From positions 1-60,797 of the forward strand of contig CAZJGG010000009.1 in the NCBI GenBank assembly GCA_964545475.1: a stretch of DNA of 60,797 nt, written 5' to 3'. A model generated the notes under the pieces. The model was not told the DNA's origin and did not search any database. It was given only the letters and a program-made list of their open reading frames with translations. Of the stretch, positions 7,989 through 17,734 are shown piece by piece (position 1 is the first letter of the stretch; each line of letters begins with the position of its first letter). Position numbers and translations under genes: made by a program. The stretch is from CAZJGG01 sp964545475 (GTDB lineage: Bacteria > Bacillota > Clostridia > Lachnospirales > JAISER01).

Positions 7989-10900
7989 ATGGAAAGAGTA
8001 CATAAATTCAAGCGAGTACTTGTTGCAAACCGGGGCGAAATTGCAATACGTATTTTCCGTGCCCTGGATGAACTTGGCATTGCAAAAGTGGGCATATTTT
8101 CTAAAGAGGATAAATATTCCTTATTCCGAACAAAATGCGACGAAGCCTATATGCTTGACTTAAATATGGGGCCAATTGATGCGTATCTTGATATTGAGGG
8201 CATAATCAGAATTGCAAAAGCAAAAAATGTTGATGCTATTCACCCGGGTTACGGCTTTTTGTCTGAAAACCCTAATTTTGTAGAAGCCTGTGAGAAAAAC
8301 GGTATAACGTTTATTGGGCCAACAAAAGAAACAATGATTGCAATGGGAGATAAAATATCTTCCAAAAATATTGCCATTGCATGTGGTGTTCCTATAATTC
8401 CCGGAACGGACGAAGCATTACACGATATTGCCCAAGCCCTTGAAGTTGCAAGAAAAATCGGCTACCCCATTATGCTTAAAGCCTCTAACGGAGGGGGCGG
8501 CAGAGGCATGAGAATTGTAAATTCCGAAGCCGAAATGGAGCGTGCTTTTAGCGAAGCCCGTGAGGAGTCCAAAAAAGCTTTCGGAAGCGATAAAATTTTT
8601 ATAGAAAAATATTTAAGAAATCCAAAACACGTTGAAGTTCAGGTTTTAGGTGATAAATACGGAAATATTGTACATTTGTTTGACAGAGATTGCTCTGTTC
8701 AGCGCCGCCATCAAAAAGTTGTTGAATATGCTCCTGCCTTTTCCCTTAAAAACGAAACAAGGCAGAAAATGTTCGACGATGCGATAAAGCTCTCAAAAAA
8801 AGTAAATTATGTAAACGCCGGAACTCTTGAATTTTTAGTTGATGAAAATGAAAATTATTATTTTATTGAAATGAACCCGAGAATTCAAGTTGAACATACT
8901 GTTACGGAAATGATTACCGGCATAGATATTGTTCAAACCCAAGTTTTAATCGCAGAGGGTTATCCGCTGGATTCCCCAGAAATTAATATAAAACAAGATG
9001 TTGTACACACCTTTGGATATTCCATACAATCCCGTGTTACTACCGAAAACCCACAAAACGGCTTTTTGCCGGATACAGGTAGAATTAATGTTTACCGCTC
9101 CGGCTCTGGTTACGGCATAAGGCTGGACGGCGGCAACGCTTTTACAGGTGCAGAAATCCTCCCTTATTATGACAGCTTGCTTGTTAAAACAATTTCTCAC
9201 GACAGAAGCTTTTTAGGCGCTACCAGAAAACTTACCCGTTCTTTAAAAGAAATGCGTGTAAGAGGGGTTAAAACTAATATACCGTTTTTAGTAAACGTTA
9301 TTAACAACGAAACATTTTTAAGCGGCAGTGCCACAACAAATTTTATTGAGCAAACCCCCGAGCTTTTTAATCTCTTTACTAGCCAGGACAGAGCTACAAA
9401 AATGCTTGAATTTATCGGCAACAAAATTGTAAATGACTCAACTGGAGAGAAAAAATATTTTGCAGAAGCAAAAGCCCCAAAAGTTGACAAAACCCAAAAA
9501 TTTTACGGCATGAAAGACGCCCTTAAAGAGCTTGGTGCAGAAGGCTTATCTAAAAAAATATTAAAAGATAAAAAGCTTTATATTACTGATACAACAATGC
9601 GTGATGCACATCAGTCCCTTTTTGCAACAAGACTAAGGTCAAAGGATATGCTTGAAATTGCTCCATATACAAATATGGCAATGCAAAACGCATTTTCCGT
9701 TGAAGCATGGGGCGGAGCAACTTTTGACGTTGCATACCGCTTTTTAAAAGAATCTCCGTGGATAAGGCTTACCCAGCTTGCAGAAGCTATGCCTAATACC
9801 ATGATTCAAATGCTTTTGCGTGCTTCCAATGCAGTAGGATATAAAAATTATCCAGACAACGTTGTAAAAGAATTTATTCATGAATCTGCCCAGGCAGGTA
9901 TTGATGTTTTCCGTATATTCGACAGCTTAAACTGGCTTGAAAACATGAAACTCCCTATTTACGAAGCCTTAAAAACAGGAAAGCTTGTAGACGGCGCAAT
10001 TTGTTATACTGGGGATATTTTATCGCCAAACGAAACGAAGTATACTCTTGATTATTATGTTAAAAAAGCAAAAGAAATAGAAAAAATGGGTGCTCACATA
10101 GTTTCCATTAAAGATATGGCAGGGCTTTTAAAACCTTATGCTGCTAAAAAGCTTATTGAAGCTTTAAAATCTGAGCTTAACGTGCCTGTTACCCTTCATA
10201 CACACGATTCAACAGGCAACGGCGTTTCCTCCGTTTTAATGGCGGCAGAAGGCGGCGTGGATATTGTTGACTTGGCAATATCTTCTATGAGCGGATTAAC
10301 AAGCCAGCCATGCCTTAATTCCGTTGTGGAAGCCCTTAAAAATACTGAACGGGATACAATGTTAAATTCCGAACAGCTTAACGAAATTAGCCGTTATTAC
10401 GAGGAAGTACGCAAGCTTTACAAGCAGTTTGAAAGCGAAATGAACTCCCCAAACACGGAAATTTATAAATATGAAATTCCCGGCGGTCAATATTCAAATT
10501 TATTGGCCCAAGTTAAAGATATGGGAGCGGAACAAGAGTTTGCACATATTAAACAGCTTTATAAAGAAGCCAACGACTTACTTGGAAACATTGTAAAAGT
10601 TACTCCGTCTTCAAAAGTTGTAGGCGACCTTGCAATTTTCATGCATACAAACGGTCTTAACAAAGATAACATTTTGGAAAAAGGCAAAGATTTATCTTAC
10701 CCCGACTCTGTTGTGGATTATTTCCGTGGAATGATGGGGCAGCCTGACGGCGGCTTTCCACAGGAGCTTTCCAAAATTGTTTTAAAAGGCGAACAGCCGA
10801 TAATTTGCCGCCCGGGAGAGCTTTTACCCCCAGCAGATTTAGACGGAACACTTAAATATCTTATAGATACATACAGACCGGGCTTAACCATGCGAAACTC

Positions 10901-11423
10901 TGTAAGCCACGCTTTGTACCCCAATGTGTATGACGATTACTGCACTCACCTTAATTATTATAACGACGTTTCCAAGCTTCCAAGCCATATTTATTTTTAC
11001 GGGCTTGCAAAAGGTGAAGAAACTACAATTCAAATAGACGTTGGCAAGTTTTTAATAATTAAATTTATTGATATTGGTGAGGCAAACAGCCAAGGTAAAA
11101 GGATTTTAAGCTTTGAAGTTAACGGCTCTATGCGTGAAGTTGAAATTGTAGACAAATCTCAAGAGCTTAAAGCCGACCATATAATGCAGGCAGACAAAAA
11201 CAACCCGGATCAAATTGGTTCCCCAATCCCCGGCACAGTTGGCAAAATATTTGTTAAAGAGGGAGATGTTATAACCCCTCAAACTCCATTAATGACTGTT
11301 GAAGCAATGAAAATGGAAACTACAATACTTCATAACAAGGAATGTGTCGTTGATAAAGTATTTGTTTCTCCAGGAGAACAGGTTGTTCAAAATGAGTTGC
11401 TAATAACATTTAAAGACAAGTAG
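7989..11423 (+). CDS. pyc: Pyruvate carboxylase
   Basis: A 1144-residue biotin enzyme that makes oxaloacetate from pyruvate, bicarbonate and ATP, supplying the TCA branch and aspartate family. Domains in order: biotin carboxylase (about 5-450, with GYPIMLKASNGGGGRGM and EMNPRIQVEHTVTE), carboxyltransferase (about 525-800, with DTTMRDAHQSLFATR and the metal-site THTHDSTGNG-like LHTHDSTGNG), the PYC/oxaloacetate decarboxylase region, and a C-terminal biotinyl domain whose VEAMKME carries the biotinylated lysine near residue 1108. The length and single-chain layout match typical Pyc. Start: ATG with aaggag 8 bases before. An acetyltransferase gene follows 9 bases later, probably co-transcribed. 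Confidence 0.97.
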   Translation: MERVHKFKRVLVANRGEIAIRIFRALDELGIAKVGIFSKEDKYSLFRTKCDEAYMLDLNMGPIDAYLDIEGIIRIAKAKNVDAIHPGYGFLSENPNFVEACEKNGITFIGPTKETMIAMGDKISSKNIAIACGVPIIPGTDEALHDIAQALEVARKIGYPIMLKASNGGGGRGMRIVNSEAEMERAFSEAREESKKAFGSDKIFIEKYLRNPKHVEVQVLGDKYGNIVHLFDRDCSVQRRHQKVVEYAPAFSLKNETRQKMFDDAIKLSKKVNYVNAGTLEFLVDENENYYFIEMNPRIQVEHTVTEMITGIDIVQTQVLIAEGYPLDSPEINIKQDVVHTFGYSIQSRVTTENPQNGFLPDTGRINVYRSGSGYGIRLDGGNAFTGAEILPYYDSLLVKTISHDRSFLGATRKLTRSLKEMRVRGVKTNIPFLVNVINNETFLSGSATTNFIEQTPELFNLFTSQDRATKMLEFIGNKIVNDSTGEKKYFAEAKAPKVDKTQKFYGMKDALKELGAEGLSKKILKDKKLYITDTTMRDAHQSLFATRLRSKDMLEIAPYTNMAMQNAFSVEAWGGATFDVAYRFLKESPWIRLTQLAEAMPNTMIQMLLRASNAVGYKNYPDNVVKEFIHESAQAGIDVFRIFDSLNWLENMKLPIYEALKTGKLVDGAICYTGDILSPNETKYTLDYYVKKAKEIEKMGAHIVSIKDMAGLLKPYAAKKLIEALKSELNVPVTLHTHDSTGNGVSSVLMAAEGGVDIVDLAISSMSGLTSQPCLNSVVEALKNTERDTMLNSEQLNEISRYYEEVRKLYKQFESEMNSPNTEIYKYEIPGGQYSNLLAQVKDMGAEQEFAHIKQLYKEANDLLGNIVKVTPSSKVVGDLAIFMHTNGLNKDNILEKGKDLSYPDSVVDYFRGMMGQPDGGFPQELSKIVLKGEQPIICRPGELLPPADLDGTLKYLIDTYRPGLTMRNSVSHALYPNVYDDYCTHLNYYNDVSKLPSHIYFYGLAKGEETTIQIDVGKFLIIKFIDIGEANSQGKRILSFEVNGSMREVEIVDKSQELKADHIMQADKNNPDQIGSPIPGTVGKIFVKEGDVITPQTPLMTVEAMKMETTILHNKECVVDKVFVSPGEQVVQNELLITFKDK

Positions 11424-11432
11424 GAGTATAAC

Positions 11433-11930
11433 ATGATAGAAACCGAAAGATTGATTTTGCACCCTCTAAACCCAAACCAGTTAAAGCTCTGGTTAAATGA
11501 TATTCAATCTTTAGAGCGAGAGCTTAATATTAAATATGATGCAGAACCTTTAGAGGGAATTTTTTTAGAAATTGTTAATGGTCAGCTTGAAGTTGTATTA
11601 AAAAATGACAATGACTATCTTTACCACAGCTTTTGGCTTTTAATAAAGAAAGAAAACAGATTAGTTGTTGGAAGCTGTGACTTTAAAAACATTCCTAATG
11701 AAAACGGCGAAGTTGAAATTGGATACGGCCTCGGCGAAGCCCACGAACATAACGGGTACATGACCGAAGCAATAAAAGCGTTTTGTGAGTGGGGTTTAAA
11801 GCAGAACGGCATAAAAACAATAATTGCCGAAACTGATTCTGATAATATACCATCACAAAATGTTTTGGTTAGAAATGGATTTGAAAAATATAACGAAACT
11901 TCCTCTTCCATATGGTGGAGAATAAAATAA
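11433..11930 (+). CDS. GNAT family N-acetyltransferase (RimJ/RimL type)
   Basis: A 165-residue acetyl-CoA-dependent acetyltransferase. It opens with METERLILHPL-like IETERLILHPL, and has EIGYGLGEAHEHNGYMTEAIKA, the acetyl-CoA pyrophosphate-binding motif region, then NIPSQNVLVRNGFEKY near the end, as in the RimJ/RimL branch. The substrate is unknown. It starts 9 bases after pyc with an aggag site, so it is likely translated from the same message, but no functional link to Pyc is evident. Confidence 0.88.
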   Translation: MIETERLILHPLNPNQLKLWLNDIQSLERELNIKYDAEPLEGIFLEIVNGQLEVVLKNDNDYLYHSFWLLIKKENRLVVGSCDFKNIPNENGEVEIGYGLGEAHEHNGYMTEAIKAFCEWGLKQNGIKTIIAETDSDNIPSQNVLVRNGFEKYNETSSSIWWRIK

Positions 11931-11938
11931 TAAAAAAT

Positions 11939-11964
11939 ACGGGCGCACATATATGTGTGCCCGT
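11939..11964 (+). terminator. Hairpin after the acetyltransferase
   Basis: ACGGGCGCACAT pairs with ATGTGTGCCCGT in a strong near-perfect palindrome 8 bases after the stop codon. No T-run follows on this strand; on the other strand it is followed by ATTTTTTATT, so termination there is at least as likely. Confidence 0.5.
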
Positions 11965-12014
11965 CAAATTGTAGACAACAGTATCAGGTTGCCGGCAAGG
12001 GCTGTTGCCTGCCT

Positions 12015-12041
12015 GCGGAACGCATACAATGCGTTCCCTAC
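12015..12041 (+). repeat. REP-like palindrome (variant of the RAYT REP)
   Basis: GC-GGAACGCAT-(5)-ATGCGTTCC-CTAC. The outer GCGGAACG and CGTTCCCTAC are those of the REPs at the transposase locus; the inner stem bases differ. It is one of an inverted pair around a family A element. The 376-base gap 11931-12306 holds only this pair, that element and two hairpins. Confidence 0.7.
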
Positions 12042-12057
12042 AAAACCACATTCTAGA

Positions 12058-12163
12058 GCGTGTTGAATATTGATTAAAACATTTCAAAGCGATGTAAAAA
12101 CGCCCCTAAATCCGGTCGTTTTTACATTTGAAATTTTCCAAATAAGGATTATTCAACACGCCC
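12058..12163. mobile_element. Family A MITE-like element
   Basis: About 106 bp, with ends GAGCGTGTTGAATA and TATTCAACACGCCC as terminal inverted repeats and a second internal pairing of ATGTAAAAACG with CGTTTTTACAT. Non-coding. Its reverse complement closely matches 50125-50231. Confidence 0.8.
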
Positions 12164-12199
12164 TTCTAATGTTCAATATATCATTTTTAAAATATACTC

Positions 12200-12226
12200 G
12201 TAGGGAACGCATTGAATGCGTTCCGC
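12200..12226 (-). repeat. REP-like palindrome, inverted partner
   Basis: Reverse orientation of the 12015-12041 repeat, with inner stem GGAACGCATT. Together the pair flanks the family A element in inverted orientation. Confidence 0.7.
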
Positions 12227-12265
12227 ATTCCAAATCCCACTTTGCAAAAGAAAAGAACGATTATA

Positions 12266-12305
12266 AAAAATAGCTGCCGACAATGGTTGTCGACAGCTAT
12301 TTTTA
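12266..12305 (-). terminator. Terminator of the 5'-nucleotidase gene
   Basis: On the minus strand, TAGCTGTCGACAA pairs with TTGTCGGCAGCTA and is followed by TTTTTTATAA. It begins just after the stop codon. Confidence 0.8.
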
Positions 12306-12306
12306 T

Positions 12307-15300
12307 TTAGTCATTAATAGCCGGACGAACAGATTTCAAAATTGTTGGTCTTTGAACAACAACCGGTTCGGATGCCGCATTTGGTTTAGCAGCAGTAGTT
12401 CTTACTAAAACATACTGGTCTTCGCCTATATTTAAATTATCTACAACTGAAGAATTGAATTTTTTCCACTTTGTAGTTTTAGCCATAATTGTCTCGTTGT
12501 CATCGCTTGAAACAATAGCATACTGGAAGCTTTTTACACTCATACCCATAGGAGGTGTAATAGAAATCATCGCTGTATTTTCTTTTGTTCCTTTGAAAAT
12601 TGAAACGTCAACTTGTGGCTTCGGAAGAGAAACCTGTGCATATACGCCCTTTGAAGGCACAGAATATGGTGTTTCTAATGTTTTACGTGTGCGAGCATAT
12701 ATGTATTCGCCTACATTAGCATTAGAGAATATTGATGCAATTTTGCTTTTTTCAGCAGGGCTTGGGCATGGAGTCCATGTATTGCCTTCTCCAACTTTAA
12801 ATTCCACTAATCTACGTTCGCTACCATAGTTAAAGTTGATTTTAGTTTTTCCGTTAACCCCTGTTGCTTCTGTAGTAATTTTTATTTTTGGAGCAACAAG
12901 AGGAGCTATTTTATTAACAGGAATTTGAACTCCTGCCGTTTCTTTATCAGATTTTGCAGCTCTTAAATAAACATATTGGCTGCCGGAAGCAGAAACGTTG
13001 TTAATAACTTCTTTTGAAACCTTTTTCCATGCCTTTTTTGCGCCCGGTTCTGCAACTGCATATTCAAGGGTATTAACCGCTTTACCGTCTGTACCCGGCT
13101 TAATAATAAGCTTAACAGAGCCTGCTTTTGTCCCCTGCTCAAATGATAAAACTGCATTTACAGGAGAAATTGTGTATTCAAGTTCAAGTGTATCACTTTC
13201 TTTCTCATCAAAGAAAGCTCTTGCTTTAATTTTTGTATCAGCAGTAATTTTTATAGCTCTTGCATATTTAGTGCTTGTATCAGTAACGTCCTTTGGTTCA
13301 TCATCGTTTGTAGCCATTTCATAACGTATAACAGTTGCGCCGCCAGAAACAGGAGATAAAACAACTTCTGTACCATAAGGAACAGCTCCGCTTAAAACAG
13401 TAGTTAAAGGCATTGCAATTTTGTTTTCGTCAATAGAGTAATTAAACACTGCAACTTCGCTTACGTTATTTTCGCCTTTAACCGCAATTGCTTTAATTTG
13501 ACAAGCACTGTTAATAACGATAGGTCCTGTGTATTTTGTGCTTGAAACAGTAGGCTCAGCAACTTCAGTTTCAGCAATTTCATAATAAATTGTTGCGCCT
13601 GGTGTATTTGTGCCTAAAACAATTTTGCTTTCAAGAGCAACAGCAGTGCCTGATGGAATATTGGCAAAAGGAGCTTGAACTGTCTCCGCTTCTCCTAAAG
13701 CTGATCTTTCTTCTTTTTTAGCATATTTTTCAGTTATCTTTTTATTAGGAAGTGAAGTTATGTATTGTTCAAAAAGAAGGTCAAGAGAATCAAGTTCCGT
13801 TACTGTTTCAAGTTCAGCAAACATAGTATAACCGTCGCCGCCGTTTGCAAGGAAGTCGTTAATGGCTATAGTGTAAACAGTATTAGTATCTTGAAGGTCA
13901 ATCTGTTTTCCGTCAATAGTAACGCTTACTACTTTGCTTCCTTCGCCCTGCGTTTCGGAATAAACAAAGCTAAAGCCAGATATTTGCGGAAATCTTCCGT
14001 CTGGAGTTGGTGCAAATTTAACGCCGTTTTCCAAAGCCGCTTTTAGCTGTGCTGGTGTAATTTTTTTAATTACTAAATAATTTCCAAAAGGAAGAACAGA
14101 GTTAATATCACCTTTTGAAAGTTCTCCAACTTTAATATCAGCTCTGAGTCCTCCGCCGTTAGTAAGGGCTAAGTCCGTATCCCCTTGTATTCTCATAGCA
14201 TCGGCTACAATGTTACCTAAAGCCATTTCAGTGTTTCTAACGCCTCTGTTATCTGCATTAGTACCTCTTACACTTGAAAGTAAAACGTCAGATTCAGCAA
14301 CAACTGCACTGTAAACATCTAATACAGATTCTTTCATTTCGTCTGCACGTTGTTTTACATCAGCATCGCCTACTATTGAAGCTGTTTCACTTTTAGCAAT
14401 TTTACTTGCTGTTTTTGATGTAACATTATTATCTTCATCTAATTCAATTTCAACTTTTCCTAAGTTTTCTTGGCTCTGACCTGAACCGGCAATAAGTACT
14501 CCGCTAACTGTTTCGTTTGTACTTAAATGGTCGTGCCCGTCTATAATAACAGCAGGCTTAACAGTAAGACTAGGAATAATTGCTTTAATGTCTTCTCTGC
14601 TAACATGGGCAACACCCACAATAACTTCAGCGCCTTGGCTTATTAAGCTTGCTATCGCTGAATTAGCAGCCTGGGTATAATCTGTAAACTGAAGAGAAGA
14701 TACGTTTACAGGGTTTGTAACCATAGGGGTTGTTTGAGTTGATAAACCAAAGAAACCCACTTTTATGCCGTTTACCTCTTTTATTGTTGTTGGAGGTAAA
14801 AATGAAGTACCGTTACTTTTCTTAATATTAGCGCTAATAATATCGAAACTTCCCGGCGTTTGTTTTGCATAGTTTGCAAGCTCCAATAGCCTATCGCTGC
14901 CGTAGTTAAAGTCATGGTTGCCAGGAACCATTACATCATAACCTGCAAGCTTCATAAGCTCTATTGAGTTTTGCCCTTTATTAATGTTGGCAATGGGCAA
15001 ACCGTGAATAGTGTCTCCGGCATCAACTAAAATTGCATTTTCAGTCTGGTTTTTAATTGCTGCAATTTTGTCGATACCAATCATACCTTGGTTGTCTGCA
15101 TTAACCTGATAAATCCTACCATGTGTGTCGTTAGTGTGGTAAATAGTAATGGAAGGAGGTGTTGTGCTAAGCGGCATAATCTGGCTAACGCTATAATTGC
15201 TTTCAGCCTTTAATTCTTCCGCTCCAACTGTTACGATCCCAAATGTACTTGTAAAAATAATGGATAAAACAAGTACAAATGTCATCAGGTTGTTGATTTT

Positions 15301-15309
15301 TTTGAGCAT
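12307..15309 (-). CDS. Secreted 5'-nucleotidase/metallophosphatase with C-terminal three-part module
   Basis: A 1000-residue exported phosphoesterase of the UshA/YfkN type, likely releasing nucleosides from nucleotides outside the cell. Domains: signal peptide (1-30); metallophosphatase core with HTNDTHG (58-64), VDAGDT, PGNHDFNYG and IDGHDH; 5'-nucleotidase C-terminal domain with ALTNGGGLRADI and SVLPFGNYLV; two chitobiase/beta-hexosaminidase-type repeats around GATIYYEI and VIRYEM; and three modules of about 90 residues with YAV/YAI and W-K-K motifs, shared with the protein at 2997-5501. I start at 15309 because aaaggga lies just before it and the signal peptide begins there; the longer frame adds 13 unlikely residues. 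Released nucleosides could feed the permease and phosphorylase nearby. Wall attachment by the last modules is inference. Confidence 0.9.
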   Translation of the reverse strand: MLKKINNLMTFVLVLSIIFTSTFGIVTVGAEELKAESNYSVSQIMPLSTTPPSITIYHTNDTHGRIYQVNADNQGMIGIDKIAAIKNQTENAILVDAGDTIHGLPIANINKGQNSIELMKLAGYDVMVPGNHDFNYGSDRLLELANYAKQTPGSFDIISANIKKSNGTSFLPPTTIKEVNGIKVGFFGLSTQTTPMVTNPVNVSSLQFTDYTQAANSAIASLISQGAEVIVGVAHVSREDIKAIIPSLTVKPAVIIDGHDHLSTNETVSGVLIAGSGQSQENLGKVEIELDEDNNVTSKTASKIAKSETASIVGDADVKQRADEMKESVLDVYSAVVAESDVLLSSVRGTNADNRGVRNTEMALGNIVADAMRIQGDTDLALTNGGGLRADIKVGELSKGDINSVLPFGNYLVIKKITPAQLKAALENGVKFAPTPDGRFPQISGFSFVYSETQGEGSKVVSVTIDGKQIDLQDTNTVYTIAINDFLANGGDGYTMFAELETVTELDSLDLLFEQYITSLPNKKITEKYAKKEERSALGEAETVQAPFANIPSGTAVALESKIVLGTNTPGATIYYEIAETEVAEPTVSSTKYTGPIVINSACQIKAIAVKGENNVSEVAVFNYSIDENKIAMPLTTVLSGAVPYGTEVVLSPVSGGATVIRYEMATNDDEPKDVTDTSTKYARAIKITADTKIKARAFFDEKESDTLELEYTISPVNAVLSFEQGTKAGSVKLIIKPGTDGKAVNTLEYAVAEPGAKKAWKKVSKEVINNVSASGSQYVYLRAAKSDKETAGVQIPVNKIAPLVAPKIKITTEATGVNGKTKINFNYGSERRLVEFKVGEGNTWTPCPSPAEKSKIASIFSNANVGEYIYARTRKTLETPYSVPSKGVYAQVSLPKPQVDVSIFKGTKENTAMISITPPMGMSVKSFQYAIVSSDDNETIMAKTTKWKKFNSSVVDNLNIGEDQYVLVRTTAAKPNAASEPVVVQRPTILKSVRPAIND

Positions 15310-15431
15310 AAAATCTTCCCTTTCAAAATGTATTTGTAACTTATCCATTATAACATATATCTTACAAATTTTGTATTAAATTTTAATAAATTATATCAAT
15401 TTTCAATGTTTTTATTAAATAAATGTTTTTA

Positions 15432-16130
15432 TTAAATAAATGCTTTTATTAGGTAATATACAACCGGTACAATTATAGCAGGCAGCATATTTCCGACTTT
15501 GAAGTTTTTAATATCTAAAATTTTTAGCCCAAGAGCCGTTATTAAAATTCCGCCGACTACTGAAATTGAATTTATCATTTGTTCAGTTAAATATGGTGAT
15601 ATTACCCTTGCAAAAAGTGTTATAGAGCCTTGATATACAAAAACTGTTGCAGAGGAAAACAATACTCCAAGCCCTAGAGTTGAAGCAAAAACAACGCTTG
15701 AAACACCGTCCAAAACGGATTTTGCAAACAAAACAGTATGATTTCCCTGTATTCCGGATTCAAGAGCGCCTATAATTGCCATTGTTCCAATACAGTAAAC
15801 AAGGCTGGCAGATACAAACCCTTGGGCAAAAGTACCGCCGGAAGCGGAAAATTTGCTTTCAAGAAACCGCCCCAAGGCATCAAGTTTGTCTTCAATTTTT
15901 AAGAATTCTCCTAAAACACTGCCGATTATAAGGCTTAAAATAAAAAGCATTGGGTTAGCATCGGGCAAAATAAGCTTAGAAATTGAGCCGGATATACCAA
16001 TAAATACAACCGCAAGACCTATTGCCTGGTTAATTATTTGCTTAAAGCGTTCCGGCAGGTTGTTTTTAATAATAAGCCCTAAAATTCCCCCTGCAATTAT
16101 AGCTGCCGAATTTACTATTGTGCCTAACAT
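15432..16130 (-). CDS. DUF554 family membrane protein
   Basis: A 232-residue hydrophobic protein with about six to seven membrane spans, of the DUF554 family, whose function is not established. Seen: the N-terminal LGTIVNSAAIIAGGILGLI motif, GLAVVFIGISGS, and GNHTVLFAKSVLDGVSSVVFAS in the middle, all family hallmarks. Its start codon lies within the last codons of the glycosylase gene upstream (7-base overlap), so the two are translationally coupled. Confidence 0.88.
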   Translation of the reverse strand: MLGTIVNSAAIIAGGILGLIIKNNLPERFKQIINQAIGLAVVFIGISGSISKLILPDANPMLFILSLIIGSVLGEFLKIEDKLDALGRFLESKFSASGGTFAQGFVSASLVYCIGTMAIIGALESGIQGNHTVLFAKSVLDGVSSVVFASTLGLGVLFSSATVFVYQGSITLFARVISPYLTEQMINSISVVGGILITALGLKILDIKNFKVGNMLPAIIVPVVYYLIKAFI

Positions 16131-17002
16131 ATTTTCTCTCCTTTAATATCGGTGTAACAGTCGGATGTTCTGGCATAATGGAACAAATATTGCTGGGCAA
16201 AGCCTGCGTTTTCCCCAAACATATCTATTGCGGTTTTTTCAATTTCAATATCGGAAACGGTTTGCCCTTTAAAATATGCATAAAGCATTATTCTTCTTAC
16301 CCAAACGTCAATAGGAAACATTTTTTTAACACCGCAGGAAAAAAGCATAACACAGTTTGCAACTTTTTCCCCTACTCCGTTTATTGAAAGCAAATGTTTC
16401 TTAATCTCCTCCGGGGTTAACCCGGCAAAATCAGGTATTTGCTCTGCATTCGCTTTTAAAACAGCATCGTATATGTATTTTGCTCTGTACCCAACTTTGC
16501 ACTTTTCAAAATCTTCTGGGGAAGCATTTTCAAGGGTTTTATAGCTGGGGAAGCAATAATATTCATTTATCTGCTCCCCATATGTTTGGCAAAGCATTTC
16601 AACGTTATGGCTTATCCTTTTAATATTACTTCTTTGAGATATTATAAATGATACAAGGCATTCCCAAAAATCTTGATTAAGAATTCTTATTCCGTCTGCA
16701 TATGTAATGGCTTTTTGCATAATTTCATCATTTTCTGATAATATTCTTTTAAGTTCACCGTAATCCCTATTTAAGTCGAAATAGTTTATCCAAATAATTT
16801 CAAATTCTTCCGGGGTGCAGGGGTAAAACTTAAATAAATTTCCGTCTTGCTCTATGTTTAACAATTTGCCGTGAGCAACTATTGTATAATGATTTTCTGT
16901 TATTTTTTTATGTCGGAAGCATTGACCGCTTTCTAGTGTTTGTGCTATATTAAAGTCATTAATTTGTAAATGGATTGAATTTCCAATATAATTATAGTCC
17001 AT
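16124..17002 (-). CDS. ogg: 8-oxoguanine DNA glycosylase (OGG1-like, HhH-GPD)
   Basis: A 292-residue base-excision repair enzyme that removes 8-oxoguanine and can nick at the abasic site. Seen: an N-terminal OGG-N domain with TLESGQCFRHKK; ISQRSNIKRIS in the base-recognition region; the helix-hairpin-helix LLSINGVGEKVANCVMLF containing the catalytic lysine; and FPIDVWVRRIM with the catalytic aspartate. Start at 17002 follows aaaggacg; the longer frame to 17056 runs into the divergent gene's leader. It is the first gene of a pair with DUF554. Confidence 0.9.
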   Translation of the reverse strand: MDYNYIGNSIHLQINDFNIAQTLESGQCFRHKKITENHYTIVAHGKLLNIEQDGNLFKFYPCTPEEFEIIWINYFDLNRDYGELKRILSENDEIMQKAITYADGIRILNQDFWECLVSFIISQRSNIKRISHNVEMLCQTYGEQINEYYCFPSYKTLENASPEDFEKCKVGYRAKYIYDAVLKANAEQIPDFAGLTPEEIKKHLLSINGVGEKVANCVMLFSCGVKKMFPIDVWVRRIMLYAYFKGQTVSDIEIEKTAIDMFGENAGFAQQYLFHYARTSDCYTDIKGEKIC

Positions 17003-17042
17003 ATATTCACGTCCTTTGTATATACTAAGTAAAGAGGTTATT

Positions 17043-17696
17043 ATGAGAGAAACCATTTATACAATACCGATTGTAGACGGCTTTAAAGCTGAAAATCAAT
17101 GCCCCTTTTGCGCAATGGAAAAAAAGCTTGAAGATGATTTTCTACAAATACTTTCAAACAGCGCCTACATGGAAAATGATATACGAAATCTAACAAATTT
17201 ACAAGGGTTTTGCGAAAAACATTTAAATAAGCTTTATGAAAATAAAAACATGCTTGGTCTTGCGCTTATGCTTCATACTCATTTGCAAACTGTTACTAAA
17301 AGCCTTGAAAAAACGCCGAAAGATGTTTCCACTTATTTTGAAAAACTTGTACATTCTTGTTATTTATGTGAAAAAATTGATAAGCAAATGGATAAATATT
17401 TTGATGTTTATTTTGCTTTATGGAAAAAAGAGGATAGCATAAAAGAAATGACAAAAAGCTGTAACGGATTTTGCTTTAAACATTTTTCTTGCTTATTAAA
17501 AATTGGAGGAGAATATTTAAAAAGTAGTAAACTTGAAGAATTTTATGGTATAATACTAAATGTTCAAAAAACTAGCATAAATAAATTTGAAGAGGAGGTT
17601 GACTGGTTTATAAAAAAATTTGACTACAGATATAAAGATGAGCCTTGGAAAAATTCCAAAGACTGCGTTTTGAGAATAACACAAAGAGTTAGATAG
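17043..17696 (+). CDS. DUF6062 family cysteine-rich protein
   Basis: A 217-residue protein with paired cysteine motifs: CPFCAMEKKLEDDF near residue 20, GFCEKHLNKLYENK, a second CYLCEKID and GFCFKHFSCLLK. The repeated CxxC...GFCxxH arrangement suggests two metal (zinc) sites and a duplicated half. I associate it with DUF6062, a Clostridia family without known function. Start ATG 17043 follows aaagagg. It is divergent from ogg (40-base gap) and is followed 38 bases later by buk. Confidence 0.7.
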   Translation: MRETIYTIPIVDGFKAENQCPFCAMEKKLEDDFLQILSNSAYMENDIRNLTNLQGFCEKHLNKLYENKNMLGLALMLHTHLQTVTKSLEKTPKDVSTYFEKLVHSCYLCEKIDKQMDKYFDVYFALWKKEDSIKEMTKSCNGFCFKHFSCLLKIGGEYLKSSKLEEFYGIILNVQKTSINKFEEEVDWFIKKFDYRYKDEPWKNSKDCVLRITQRVR

Positions 17697-17734
17697 GGCT
17701 GATTGCTTTATCATTTATTTAAAGGAATGGTTTT

